Shown: positions 22,801 to 31,477 of the stretch, in pieces | Numbering within the stretch: the stretch's first letter is position 1 | Layout: each line of letters begins with the position of its first letter | From: Xylocopa sonorina | Taxonomy: Eukaryota; Arthropoda; Insecta; Hymenoptera; Apidae | Reading direction: 5' to 3' | DNA: 64,000 nucleotides | Assembly (NCBI RefSeq): GCF_050948175.1 | Contig: NW_027490395.1 | Coordinates: 310,001-374,000 of the forward strand | Notes under the pieces: model-generated | The model's database searches: none | Seen by the model: the letters and a program-made list of their open reading frames with translations, nothing else | Told to the model about the DNA's origin: nothing | Made by a program: the position numbers and the translations under genes

Positions 22801-24527
22801 TGTAGCGAACTAGCGTATATAACAATATCGTCTAAGTACACGAACATTTCGTTCCCTTGGAGACCCGTTAACACGCTATCCATGAGTCTCTGGAACGTGG
22901 CTGGAGCATTACGTAAACCAAAGGGCATTCGCTGGAATTCGAAATGTCCGTGTGGAGTCGAAAACGCGGTTTTCGCAGCGTCGGAGGGAGACATTGGTAT
23001 TTGGTGGAAACCACTGGCCAGGTCAAATGTACTGAAGTACTTTGCACTGCCCAGTTGGTCCAGTATTTCCGTGATGCAGGGGAGAGGGTATGCGTCGGCT
23101 ATGGATCGTTCGTTCAGCGCGCGGTAGTCGATCACGACGCGCCACCTCTTGTTCCCTGCAGAGTCTGGCTTTTTTGGAACTACCCAGAGCGGGGAATTGT
23201 ACGGAGATTTCGAAGGTCTGATTATGTCGTCGTTTAACAATTGTTCCATTTGTTTTTGAATTTCCTGTTTGTGTATCGGAGGAAATCTGTATTGTTTAAC
23301 ATTTACGGGTTGGTCGTTAACTGTTGGAATTCGGTGTGAAGTTACATTTGTACATCCTAATTTGTCGCCGGGTAAATGAAAAAGGTCTTGTGCATTGGAA
23401 ATTAAATCATGTATATCTTTTCTTTCCTCACTGTTGAGGTGATCGAGGCGTAAGGCTGAGATTATTTTCTTAAGTCTATTCTCGGATTGCGTCGCACTTG
23501 AGACGCTGCGCGTTATCTTTGGTGTCGGGTGTCTCTTAACGATATCGGCGTATGAAGCTTCGTTTACATTCCCAGCTCTAGGGTTCTTAGAAAGGGATTT
23601 ATTCGATATTTGCTGATGTTGAATATTTACGCGATGCTTTGAATCATGGTTTGAAAAAAATTTCGTGATTTTTGAGGATTCAGCGTTGACGGACTTGGTA
23701 TTATTGGATGCAGTGCTTGGTAATTTTTGATTCGGAGATGTTTGTTGGACATTAGAATTAGAAAATAATGGATACAGTGAAGGATTTAGTATTGTGTTGG
23801 AAGCGGGAAGAGGATCCACATAGACTTTCGGAATGGGGATCGTCATTTCGCGGTCGGTCGCATTTATTATGCGCGTCACCGCATGTCCCTTTTCGATGCG
23901 TACTATCGCGTTACCGAAATATACTCCCTCGGGGAGCTCAACTTTGGGGATTATTCCCTCATCAACGTTGGAGTTAATTACCCTAACGCGAATTCCTGAG
24001 TTGGTTCGTGGAGGAAGTGTTATTTTCTCGACTGTGTCCTTTCGACACGCGAACGGTATGCGATTACCGTGCCAAAGAATGAATTTATCTCTGAAGGAGA
24101 TGTCGGCGTCCGCACAGAAGCCTGATCCTAGGATTCCGGCTGTCTTGATAGGAAATTCTGAGCTGACTACGTTGAAAGGCACTTCTCGCGAGAACATAAA
24201 TAATGTGACGGTTCCTAACGTGCCTACGGTGCCCTGAGTAACCCCGGTGATAGTTAACTGCTCGGCGCGGTTTACTGGGATGTCTTTCCTAAGAAAGTTC
24301 TCCTTTATTACATTGATTTCCGCCCCGGTATCAATCATCATTATGACCGGTTGAATTAACGATTTAGAATCTATTATTACGGTAGGAACGCTCGTTTTTC
24401 CGGTTACATTAACCGCGGCTCTATAATTTATATCTTCTCTCTCTCTTCCGTTATTGCGAGAACGTTGTGATTCGATGCGGCCCCGCGTGCCGTCTCGCGG
24501 CGGATCTGGAGGCCGTTCTCGTTTCCC
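19551..24527 (-). CDS. pol: Pol polyprotein, element B
   Basis: Replication and integration enzymes, intact. Residue numbers are those given for element C, counted from the ATG at 24341; the expected start is the frameshift site at 24527-24521. Motifs seen: protease DTG 4-6, RT YLDD 502-505, integrase HHCC and D-D-35-E, then GPY. After the integrase comes a low-complexity Gln/His/Pro stretch (about nt 20180-20010). Unlike element C, the frame passes intact through the polypurine tract and 105 codons into the LTR, stopping at 19551, so it is 103 residues longer. It differs from C at only a few residues (for example Pro against Ala before EGVYF). Confidence 0.94.
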   Translation of the reverse strand, partial: GKRERPPDPPRDGTRGRIESQRSRNNGREREDINYRAAVNVTGKTSVPTVIIDSKSLIQPVIMMIDTGAEINVIKENFLRKDIPVNRAEQLTITGVTQGTVGTLGTVTLFMFSREVPFNVVSSEFPIKTAGILGSGFCADADISFRDKFILWHGNRIPFACRKDTVEKITLPPRTNSGIRVRVINSNVDEGIIPKVELPEGVYFGNAIVRIEKGHAVTRIINATDREMTIPIPKVYVDPLPASNTILNPSLYPLFSNSNVQQTSPNQKLPSTASNNTKSVNAESSKITKFFSNHDSKHRVNIQHQQISNKSLSKNPRAGNVNEASYADIVKRHPTPKITRSVSSATQSENRLKKIISALRLDHLNSEERKDIHDLISNAQDLFHLPGDKLGCTNVTSHRIPTVNDQPVNVKQYRFPPIHKQEIQKQMEQLLNDDIIRPSKSPYNSPLWVVPKKPDSAGNKRWRVVIDYRALNERSIADAYPLPCITEILDQLGSAKYFSTFDLASGFHQIPMSPSDAAKTAFSTPHGHFEFQRMPFGLRNAPATFQRLMDSVLTGLQGNEMFVYLDDIVIYASSLQEHRNKFNKLAERLRAANLVLQPDKCEFLRREVNYLGHIISERGVKPDPNKVRAVKDFPRPQNPKQIKQFLGLAGYYRRFIANFSALAKPLTNLLKKDAKFIWRNDHENAFVTLRDMLCEAPILQYPDFTKPFIITSDASADAIGAVLSQGPIGKDLPIAYASRLLNNAEKNYSTIEKECLAIIYAVHFFRPYIYGKTFKLVTDHRPLVWMNSVKDPSSRLIRWRLKLAEYEYEIIYKPGKINMNADALSRNPVAVQPITNPTDSEDDLFDIRRPSTISIPIAPPPTPASSSESLNTPYPPTEQENPSLPTPSTEWPTADTDLTRRQRPLFVTTRDSIAARRDNQVIFITKGGRPLDRGALELQKAGKFFQHKEHITLGRAKVNSDSGYFQIALPVTEHERKAIDNEILIESLRSLYDVVTELQLQTFSIRQTYIDTVTFAQIKRILLDLFFETNVQITICQGLIQIPPPERRTDIIRENHDTPLGGHKGINKTYSRIRERHFWPNMKSEIQTYIDNCDQCQKQKLTRVKTRQPLTLTDTPGTAFEKISMDVMGPLPPTPDGFTNILTIQCLLTKYSLAVPLKRTTAVDIADAFITHFICQFGCPKGILTDQGSNFINSLMKTIAKRFKIQQFKTTAFHPQTNGSVERSHHVLAEYLKHFIGNRNNWEKWLPFAMFSYNTSTHEGTRYTPYELVYGKVARPPSSIPFHDTSENESYAKYLDELSDRIRTSQELAKQNLDGAKVRSKHYYDRKLNVQKFQVGQWVYLLREPLQHKFQSQYTGPYKILEILDNHNAKINVKGRHKVVHTNKLKLCKRLQASNVRANVCKNDKSSASVQCTPNSKTENHDEQSVIENPKNIVESVTRTTSVATQDMASTTSPQNPQHPQRPLNTQSQQHLQHPQHRQSPQNAQHPQQTQRHQNPSHPQHPQHPQHMLHPLHLQSREKDKSQGKEIIHPQLTTRTSSVQRFRHRRNSFSMGGGVTSGVAPATHYIRQHPRNLQHRPLDTGNLQYSPEVSATSRVRARTTARTQSYLQGPLSRSHLRATLSPSHQEFRPTERRSRSPSPQWGLFQFRESTLPEPTYYF
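19867..19877 (-). other. Polypurine tract, element B
   Basis: Read on the - strand, ATGGGGGGAGG directly precedes TGTGACGTCA of the 3' LTR. Confidence 0.85.
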
Positions 24528-25756
24528 TGACGCTGGCGGATATTATTTTCGACGTTTCTATTTGTAATTGAATTATTATATATGCGTTTTCGGCACTCAT
24601 CGATAGTGTGCCCTGGATATTTGCAATATCGACAGGTAGTTTCGAATCGGTCGCGCGGCGCGTACTGACCGCGCGGAGGTCCCGTTATTTGGGGTCTATT
24701 GTCTTGGAAACGGCGCGGATCCCTCGGCGGTTCGTCGCGAGGGTAAGTAACATACGGCCGGGGATTATTATTAACTCTACAATCGCGCGTACTATGATTT
24801 CGGCTATTGCATTTACTGCAGATATTTTCGATACGGCGTTCGTTAAATGAAGGTTCGCTACGCTGGCGCGATGTGACGAGTCGTTCTCTATCTAATTCAT
24901 ACCGACGATATAATTCTTTCGCGTGAGCGAATGCATCGTTAAAGTTGTCATATAACCGACTGTTCATCGCTAAACGAATCTCAGGAATAAGTCCGTCACA
25001 GAAGCACCTCAAAGTGAGAGCATCAATACCGGAACGCGAGTTAATTAGTTCTGCGGGGTCGTACCGTTCACAATCAATTGCCGCATTTCGTAAATCTTTA
25101 ACACGGCCTATAAAATCCAAAATGTGTTCACCGGGACGCATGAAGGTGTTCGTCAATTCTCCGCGGTAATGGTCTGTAGATTTTAATGAACCGAAGGCTG
25201 ACCGTAAAACGTCGGCTAATTGCCTGATCGAGGTGCACGGTTCGTCCTCGACCGCCAGGTAAGCTCGACCCCGAAGACGGTTGATTATTAACCGCGTAAG
25301 CGAAGGTTCTGCGTCGGGCGACACTAATTCTTTGGCTCGTTTACATGCCCGGATAAACTGCAGCACAGGAATATTTTTCCCGTCGAATATTGGGACGCTT
25401 TCGAGGGCTTCGCGGAAAGACAGTTTATCTGAATGCGGTGTTAGAGTATCGGATACGGAGGGTACAAATGTCTGAGTACGTGGTGTGCCAAAAGAAATCG
25501 CCTCAGCGTTGGTCGACTGGTTAGCGCGCAGTGAATCTAGTTCTTGCCGTAATATTTCCATCTGATGCGTCAAACTTATAATCGTCTGTTCTTTGTCTTT
25601 ATTCGCAGAAGTCGAAGCTATCGGATTTGTAGGAACGGCGGCGGCGTCTGTAGCGGGCGCGTCATGGAATTCTAGGACTTGGCGGTGTTCGGTTTCGTTG
25701 GCGGTGTCCTTTTGCGATTGGAGACGCGTGCGTTTAACTGGCGTGCGCGTAGCCAT
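24428..25756 (-). CDS. gag: Gag polyprotein, element B (442 aa)
   Basis: Complete structural protein, with the same sequence as the gag of element C as far as compared; domain positions are given there. The ATG lies in a good Kozak context (AGCCATGG), 73 nt after the 5' LTR. The 3' end overlaps pol from 24527. Intact. Confidence 0.94.
   Translation of the reverse strand: MATRTPVKRTRLQSQKDTANETEHRQVLEFHDAPATDAAAVPTNPIASTSANKDKEQTIISLTHQMEILRQELDSLRANQSTNAEAISFGTPRTQTFVPSVSDTLTPHSDKLSFREALESVPIFDGKNIPVLQFIRACKRAKELVSPDAEPSLTRLIINRLRGRAYLAVEDEPCTSIRQLADVLRSAFGSLKSTDHYRGELTNTFMRPGEHILDFIGRVKDLRNAAIDCERYDPAELINSRSGIDALTLRCFCDGLIPEIRLAMNSRLYDNFNDAFAHAKELYRRYELDRERLVTSRQRSEPSFNERRIENICSKCNSRNHSTRDCRVNNNPRPYVTYPRDEPPRDPRRFQDNRPQITGPPRGQYAPRDRFETTCRYCKYPGHTIDECRKRIYNNSITNRNVENNIRQRQGNENGLQIRRETARGAASNHNVLAITEEREKI
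24521..24527 (-). other. Probable -1 frameshift site, element B
   Basis: GTTTCCC on the + strand is GGGAAAC on the coding strand, in gag phase G GGA AAC. The context is the same as at 31378-31384. Confidence 0.75.
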
Positions 25757-25805
25757 GGCTGTTCGCGTACCCTAACAGTCGAATTAAAGCAAGGTAAGCG
25801 CGACA

Positions 25806-25823
25806 ATCCCACCGCTGTCACCA
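25806..25823 (-). other. Primer-binding site, element B
   Basis: On the coding strand, TGGTGACAGCGGTGGGAT starts 7 nt after the 5' LTR. It begins with TGG, the complement of tRNA CCA. From memory of tRNA-Leu 3' ends it fits tRNA-Leu with one mismatch. Confidence 0.65.
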
Positions 25824-25829
25824 AATTTA

Positions 25830-27340
25830 TGTCACGTCCGGCGAAAGAATTTTTCGTTTATCCGGAGGCTTCACGACACGAGCCTATTTATACGGTTTTC
25901 GGTCCGCGGGAACGCGTTACGACCGGGTCCGATATTTTTGGCTTACGCGACGCGGGAAAAACACTCGCGATATGATGGAAAAGCCTTACCTTTCGCTGGC
26001 TTCAGTCTCGATACGCAGGTAGAATGTGCGTCGGGGGTCGTTGGTAGGTATCGATGCAGCGATCGGTCGGTTGATGTTGACGGTGACTTCGATTAACTTC
26101 CAGCAAAACGGGAAACAGCGGTCTGGATGCAGAGTAGATTCAGCGGAGACTGTGGATATTGCAGAGACGTTGGCTGCAGAGGCAGGCGAATCGGCGTTGA
26201 TCGGCGTTTCGGAAAACTGTGACTGAACCGGAACGATGACGACAGGTTGCTGCGGTACGAGGACTCGGGGTGTATCTCCCAGGTATTCACGAACAAGTGA
26301 ACGTATAAAATTCTTACGACCCGCGCGTCGTGTTCTTCGCGAACCGGATCCACGTTTCATTCACCCAGTTTTTCTGTACTTTCAGGCAATGTTCAGAAGG
26401 ATAAGCGGCGGTCCGCTCTATCGCAACGTCGCAAAGCTGAGTTCTATACTCCTTCAAGGTGAACAAACGCAACCCAGTTGTTGGAAGGAACACGTCGTAG
26501 AATTCGTAGTTTAAGAATAATGTTTTAACGTAAGAACTAGTATATTATGTTTAGATTTAGTAATTATTGGAATAGGAACTAGTAGAACTGGTAAAAGAAC
26601 TTGTAGATTGGATTTAGTAACTAAAGTAAAATATATTCTAAGTTAAAGTGTACAAAAGTGAAATTATTCTAAGTTAGAACTAGTAAAATGGAAATAGCAA
26701 CGCGTAGCCTAGACCCCACATTGAGGCGGCTTGAGATGGAAGATCGATGTTAACTCTAGAAGCCCGAGGACCCGAATGTGTCTCTCGAGGCGCGTCTGGG
26801 ACCTCCTCGGTTCGCGAGGCGCTACGGTCGCAGGCGCTCGTGGTAGGGAGCGCGCGGTCCAGCGAGTGGGGACTCGCGGCTCGTGGTGGGGCTAGCGGCT
26901 CGTGCCGATAGCCTGGGCGCATCTAGCGTCTAATCTTAAGAATAAGGACTTAGAATTACATGTGTGTTGTGGTGTGTTACAATTCGTGTCGAGTACTTAT
27001 ATCTATGAGTATTATAGGCTTATTCTAAAAATAGTACGTAGGTTCAGGCAACGTAGATTCCCTGAACTGGAAAAGTCCCCATTGCGGCGACGGACTGCGG
27101 CTTCTTCTCTCTGTTGGGCGGAATTCCTGATGAGAGGGCGATAGGGTTGCTCGTAGGTGCGAGCGAGACAGCGGTCCTTGCAGGTACGACTGAGTGCGTG
27201 CGGTCGTGCGCGCGCGAACTCTGCTGGTTGCCGATACTTCAGGCGAGTATTGCAGGTTGCCTGTGTCCAGGGGTCGATGCTGGAGGTTACGAGGATGCTG
27301 ACGTATGTAATGGGTGGCAGGCGCTACGCCTGACGTCACA
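25830..27340 (-). repeat. 5' LTR of element B (1511 bp)
   Basis: Equal in length to the LTR at 18356-19866 and identical in the stretches compared. The outer end GACGTCACA abuts the TATT duplication. Confidence 0.95.
25986..26360 (-). CDS. ORF-X in the 5' LTR of element B (124 aa)
   Basis: Identical protein to 18512-18886. If transcription starts in the 5' part of the LTR, this copy lies in the mRNA leader. If it starts at the TATAAATAG near the LTR 3' end, this copy is upstream of the transcript. Confidence 0.42.
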   Translation of the reverse strand: MKRGSGSRRTRRAGRKNFIRSLVREYLGDTPRVLVPQQPVVIVPVQSQFSETPINADSPASAANVSAISTVSAESTLHPDRCFPFCWKLIEVTVNINRPIAASIPTNDPRRTFYLRIETEASER

Positions 27341-28564
27341 TATTACATCTTACCATGAAACATAGAAATGATATGCGATATCGCGTTTTAAGAATCAGAA
27401 GAACTCTATTGCTACGATACGTAGACATCTGCAAACGCTATTTCCTTGCAAGGAAGTGTCGCATTTACATTCATTTGAATCGTAGACGAGGAATGCATAA
27501 CACTTCGCAAATCATATTATATGTTACCGTGAAACATAGAAATGAGATGCGATATCGCGTTTGAAGGAGCATTAGAACTCTATTGCTACGATACCTAGAC
27601 ATCTGCAGACGCTATTTCCTAGCAAGGAAGTATCGCATTTACATACATTTGAAGTGTAGACGAGGAATACATGACACTTCGCAAATCATATTATATCTTA
27701 CCATGAAACATAGAAATCGAGAAGCGATATCGCGTTTTAAGAAGCAATAGAACACTATTGCTACGATAGGTAGACATCTGCAAACGCTATTTCCTTACAA
27801 GGAAGTGTCGCATTTACATTCATTTGAAGTGTAGACGAGGAATACATAACACTTCGCAAAACATATTATATCTTACCATGAAACATAGAAATGAGATGCG
27901 ATATCGCGTTTTAAGAAGCATTAGTACTCTATTGCTACGATACCAAGACATCTGCAGAAGCTATTTCCTAGCAAGGAAGTGTCGCATTTACATTCATTTG
28001 AAGTGTAGACGAGGAATACATGACACTTCGCAAATCATATTATATCTTACCATGAAACATAGAAATGAGATGCGATATCACGTTTTAAGAAGCATTAGAA
28101 ATCTATTGCTACGATACATGGACATCTGCAAACGCTATTTCCTTGCAAGGAAGTGTCGCATTTTCATTCATTTGAATCGTAGACGAGGAATGCATAACAC
28201 TTCGCAATGAATATTATATCTTATCATGAAACATAGATATGAGATGCAATATCTCGTTTTAAGAAGCATTTGAACTCTATTGCTTCGATACGTAGACATC
28301 TGCAGACGCTATTTCCTTGCAAGGAAGTGTTGCATTTACATTCGTTTGAAGTGTAGACGAGGAATACATAACACTTCGCAAATCATATTATACCTTACCA
28401 TGAAACATAGAAATGAGATGCGATATCGCGTTTTAAGAATCATAAGAACTCTATTGCTACGATACGTAGACATCTGCAAACGCTATTTCCTTGCAAGGAA
28501 GTGTCGCATTTACATTCATTTGAAGTGTAGACGAGGAATACATAACACTTCGCAAATCATATTA
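27341..28564 (+). repeat. Satellite block S3, spacer between elements B and C
   Basis: Seven monomers in the order of the first half of the 15-mer (27354 corresponds to 7022 and 9633). It begins with TATT (27341-27344, right target copy of B) and ends with ATTA (28561-28564, left target copy of C). It contains one 175-bp monomer. No gene is seen. Confidence 0.96.
28561..28564. repeat. Target site duplication ATTA, left copy (element C)
   Basis: The right copy is at 37552-37555. Every monomer has ATTA here, so the match is necessary but weak evidence. The flanking monomers are two positions apart relative to the 15-mer order. Confidence 0.75.
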
Positions 28565-29544
28565 TGTGACGTCAGGCGTAGCGCCTGCCACCCATTACAT
28601 ACGTCAGCATCCTCGTAACCTCCAGCATCGACCCCTGGACACAGGCAACCTGCAATACTCGCCTGAAGTATCGGCAACCAGCAGAGTTCGCGCGCGCACG
28701 ACCGCACGCACTCAGTCGTACCTGCAAGGACCGCTGTCTCGCTCGCACCTACGAGCAACCCTATCGCCCTCTCATCAGGAATTCCACCCAACAGAGAGAA
28801 GAAGCCGCAGTCCGTCGCCGCAATGGGGACTTTTCCAGTTCAGGGAATCTACGTTGCCTGAACCTACGTACTATTTTTAGAATAAGCCTATAATACTCAT
28901 AGATATAAGTACTCGACACGAATTGTAACACACCACAACACACATGTAATTCTAAGTCCTTATTCTTAAGATTAGACGCTAGATGCGCCCAGGCTATCGG
29001 CACGAGCCGCTAGCCCCACCACGAGCCGCGAGTCCCCACTCGCTGGACCGCGCGCTCCCTACCACGAGCGCCTGCGACCGTAGCGCCTCGCGAACCGAGG
29101 AGGTCCCAGACGCGCCTCGAGAGACACATTCGGGTCCTCGGGCTTCTAGAGTTAACATCGATCTTCCATCTCAAGCCGCCTCAATGTGGGGTCTAGGCTA
29201 CGCGTTGCTATTTCCATTTTACTAGTTCTAACTTAGAATAATTTCACTTTTGTACACTTTAACTTAGAATATATTTTACTTTAGTTACTAAATCCAATCT
29301 ACAAGTTCTTTTACCAGTTCTACTAGTTCCTATTCCAATAATTACTAAATCTAAACATAATATACTAGTTCTTACGTTAAAACATTATTCTTAAACTACG
29401 AATTCTACGACGTGTTCCTTCCAACAACTGGGTTGCGTTTGTTCACCTTGAAGGAGTATAGAACTCAGCTTTGCGACGTTGCGATAGAGCGGACCGCCGC
29501 TTATCCTTCTGAACATTGCCTGAAAGTACAGAAAAACTGGGTGA

Positions 29545-29919
29545 ATGAAACGTGGATCCGGTTCGCGAAGAACACGACGCGCGGGTCGTAAGAATTTTAT
29601 ACGTTCACTTGTTCGTGAATACCTGGGAGATACACCCCGAGTCCTCGTACCGCAGCAACCTGTCGTCATCGTTCCGGTTCAGTCACAGTTTTCCGAAACG
29701 CCGATCAACGCCGATTCGCCTGCCTCTGCAGCCAACGTCTCTGCAATATCCACAGTCTCCGCTGAATCTACTCTGCATCCAGACCGCTGTTTCCCGTTTT
29801 GCTGGAAGTTAATCGAAGTCACCGTCAACATCAACCGACCGATCGCTGCATCGATACCTACCAACGACCCCCGACGCACATTCTACCTGCGTATCGAGAC
29901 TGAAGCCAGCGAAAGGTAA
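29545..29919 (+). CDS. ORF-X in the 5' LTR of element C (124 aa)
   Basis: The same protein as in element B. The start ATG follows an in-frame TGA. The stop TAA lies inside GAAAG|GTAAGG, a good splice-donor match, so the frame could instead be the 5' part of a spliced product; no acceptor that joins it in frame to gag was found by eye. Confidence 0.45.
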   Translation: MKRGSGSRRTRRAGRKNFIRSLVREYLGDTPRVLVPQQPVVIVPVQSQFSETPINADSPASAANVSAISTVSAESTLHPDRCFPFCWKLIEVTVNINRPIAASIPTNDPRRTFYLRIETEASER

Positions 29920-30012
29920 GGCTTTTCCATCATATCGCGAGTGTTTTTCCCGCGTCGCGTAAGCCAAAAATATCGGACCCGGTCGTAACGCGTTCCCGCG
30001 GACCGAAAACCG

Positions 30013-30021
30013 TATAAATAG
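30013..30021 (+). promoter_or_regulatory. TATA-box candidate in the family-2 LTR
   Basis: TATAAATAG lies 55-63 nt before the LTR end and is the best TATA match in the LTR. If used, U5 would be only about 30 nt and nearly the whole LTR, including ORF-X, would be U3. An alternative AT-rich region (GATATAAG) lies about 340 nt into the LTR. The same motif occurs in the other three family-2 LTRs. Family 1 has only TCAAATAGG at this place. Confidence 0.4.
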
Positions 30022-30081
30022 GCTCGTGTCGTGAAGCCTCCGGATAAACGAAAAATTCTTTCGCCGGACGTGACATAAATT

Positions 30082-30099
30082 TGGTGACAGCGGTGGGAT
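30082..30099 (+). other. Primer-binding site, element C
   Basis: TGGTGACAGCGGTGGGAT begins 7 nt after the LTR end. Its complement ends in CCA and resembles the tRNA-Leu acceptor and T-arm (ATCCCACCGCTG). Confidence 0.65.
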
Positions 30100-30148
30100 T
30101 GTCGCGCTTACCTTGCTTTAATTCGACTGTTAGGGTACGCGAACAGCC

Positions 30149-31477
30149 ATGGCTACGCGCACGCCAGTTAAACGCACGCGTCTCCAATCGCAAAAGGACA
30201 CCGCCAACGAAACCGAACACCGCCAAGTCCTAGAATTCCATGACGCGCCCGCTACAGACGCCGCCGCCGTTCCTACAAATCCGATAGCTTCGACTTCTGC
30301 GAATAAAGACAAAGAACAGACGATTATAAGTTTGACGCATCAGATGGAAATATTACGGCAAGAACTAGATTCACTGCGCGCTAACCAGTCGACCAACGCT
30401 GAGGCGATTTCTTTTGGCACACCACGTACTCAGACATTTGTACCCTCCGTATCCGATACTCTAACACCGCATTCAGATAAACTGTCTTTCCGCGAAGCCC
30501 TCGAAAGCGTCCCAATATTCGACGGGAAAAATATTCCTGTGCTGCAGTTTATCCGGGCATGTAAACGAGCCAAAGAATTAGTGTCGCCCGACGCAGAACC
30601 TTCGCTTACGCGGTTAATAATCAACCGTCTTCGGGGTCGAGCTTACCTGGCGGTCGAGGACGAACCGTGCACCTCGATCAGGCAATTAGCCGACGTTTTA
30701 CGGTCAGCCTTCGGTTCATTAAAATCTACAGACCATTACCGCGGAGAATTGACGAACACCTTCATGCGTCCCGGTGAACACATTTTGGATTTTATAGGCC
30801 GTGTTAAAGATTTACGAAATGCGGCAATTGATTGTGAACGGTACGACCCCGCAGAACTAATTAACTCGCGTTCCGGTATTGATGCTCTCACTTTGAGGTG
30901 CTTCTGTGACGGACTTATTCCTGAGATTCGTTTAGCGATGAACAGTCGGTTATATGACAACTTTAACGATGCATTCGCTCACGCGAAAGAATTATATCGT
31001 CGGTATGAATTAGATAGAGAACGACTCGTCACATCGCGCCAGCGTAGCGAACCTTCATTTAACGAACGCCGTATCGAAAATATCTGCAGTAAATGCAATA
31101 GCCGAAATCATAGTACGCGCGATTGTAGAGTTAATAATAATCCCCGGCCGTATGTTACTTACCCTCGCGACGAACCGCCGAGGGATCCGCGCCGTTTCCA
31201 AGACAATAGACCCCAAATAACGGGACCTCCGCGCGGTCAGTACGCGCCGCGCGACCGATTCGAAACTACCTGTCGATATTGCAAATATCCAGGGCACACT
31301 ATCGATGAGTGCCGAAAACGCATATATAATAATTCAATTACAAATAGAAACGTCGAAAATAATATCCGCCAGCGTCAGGGAAACGAGAACGGCCTCCAGA
31401 TCCGCCGCGAGACGGCACGCGGGGCCGCATCGAATCACAACGTTCTCGCAATAACGGAAGAGAGAGAGAAGATATAA
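30149..31477 (+). CDS. gag: Gag polyprotein, element C (442 aa)
   Basis: This is the structural precursor of the intracellular particle. The start ATGG is in a good Kozak context. The N-terminal 50 residues are basic, then Ala/Pro rich. A short predicted coiled coil lies at about 58-78 (heptad Leu/Ile, Glu/Gln rich). The capsid-like region spans about 105-290 (starts SFREALESVPIFDG). Two CCHC zinc knuckles follow: C313, C316, H321, C326 and C375, C378, H383, C388. An Arg/Pro-rich linker separates them. Two zinc knuckles and a capsid-like domain without a matrix signal are usual for Gypsy gags. The last 100 nt overlap the pol frame after GGGAAAC. The frame is intact. Confidence 0.94.
   Translation: MATRTPVKRTRLQSQKDTANETEHRQVLEFHDAPATDAAAVPTNPIASTSANKDKEQTIISLTHQMEILRQELDSLRANQSTNAEAISFGTPRTQTFVPSVSDTLTPHSDKLSFREALESVPIFDGKNIPVLQFIRACKRAKELVSPDAEPSLTRLIINRLRGRAYLAVEDEPCTSIRQLADVLRSAFGSLKSTDHYRGELTNTFMRPGEHILDFIGRVKDLRNAAIDCERYDPAELINSRSGIDALTLRCFCDGLIPEIRLAMNSRLYDNFNDAFAHAKELYRRYELDRERLVTSRQRSEPSFNERRIENICSKCNSRNHSTRDCRVNNNPRPYVTYPRDEPPRDPRRFQDNRPQITGPPRGQYAPRDRFETTCRYCKYPGHTIDECRKRIYNNSITNRNVENNIRQRQGNENGLQIRRETARGAASNHNVLAITEEREKI
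31378..31384 (+). other. Probable -1 frameshift site, element C
   Basis: G GGA AAC is in gag phase. A 5-nt spacer follows, then CGGCCTC (31390-31396), which can pair with GGGGCCG about 30 nt downstream (one G-U pair). The heptamer and stem position match element A although the stem sequence differs. Confidence 0.75.

Larger units (their letters stand above)
18356..27340 (-). mobile_element. Element B: complete Ty3/Gypsy retrotransposon, family 2 (8985 bp)
   Basis: On the - strand the order is 5' LTR (27340-25830), primer-binding site, gag, pol, polypurine tract, 3' LTR (19866-18356). Both LTRs are 1511 bp with a constant offset of 7474 bp and no difference in the stretches I compared. Gag and pol are open, ORF-X is intact in both LTRs, and 4-bp TATT duplications flank it. 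It looks recently inserted and potentially autonomous. Element C is nearly identical and in inverse orientation. Confidence 0.95.
28565..30075 (+). repeat. 5' LTR of element C (1511 bp)
   Basis: TGTGACGTCAGGCG to CCGGACGTGACA. Positions 3-10 of the LTR are the perfect palindrome TGACGTCA, a CRE-type site. It contains the GGACCGCCGCTTA motif at 29491-29503, ORF-X at 29545-29919, a donor-like GAAAGGTAAGG at 29911-29921, and TATAAATAG at 30013. Confidence 0.95.

Noticed and set aside
28983..29225. 80-codon frame in the GC-rich part of the family-2 LTR
   Set aside because: The family-1 counterpart shares only a short nucleotide match (CCGAGGAGGTC) and no matching start or frame, so coding is not supported.
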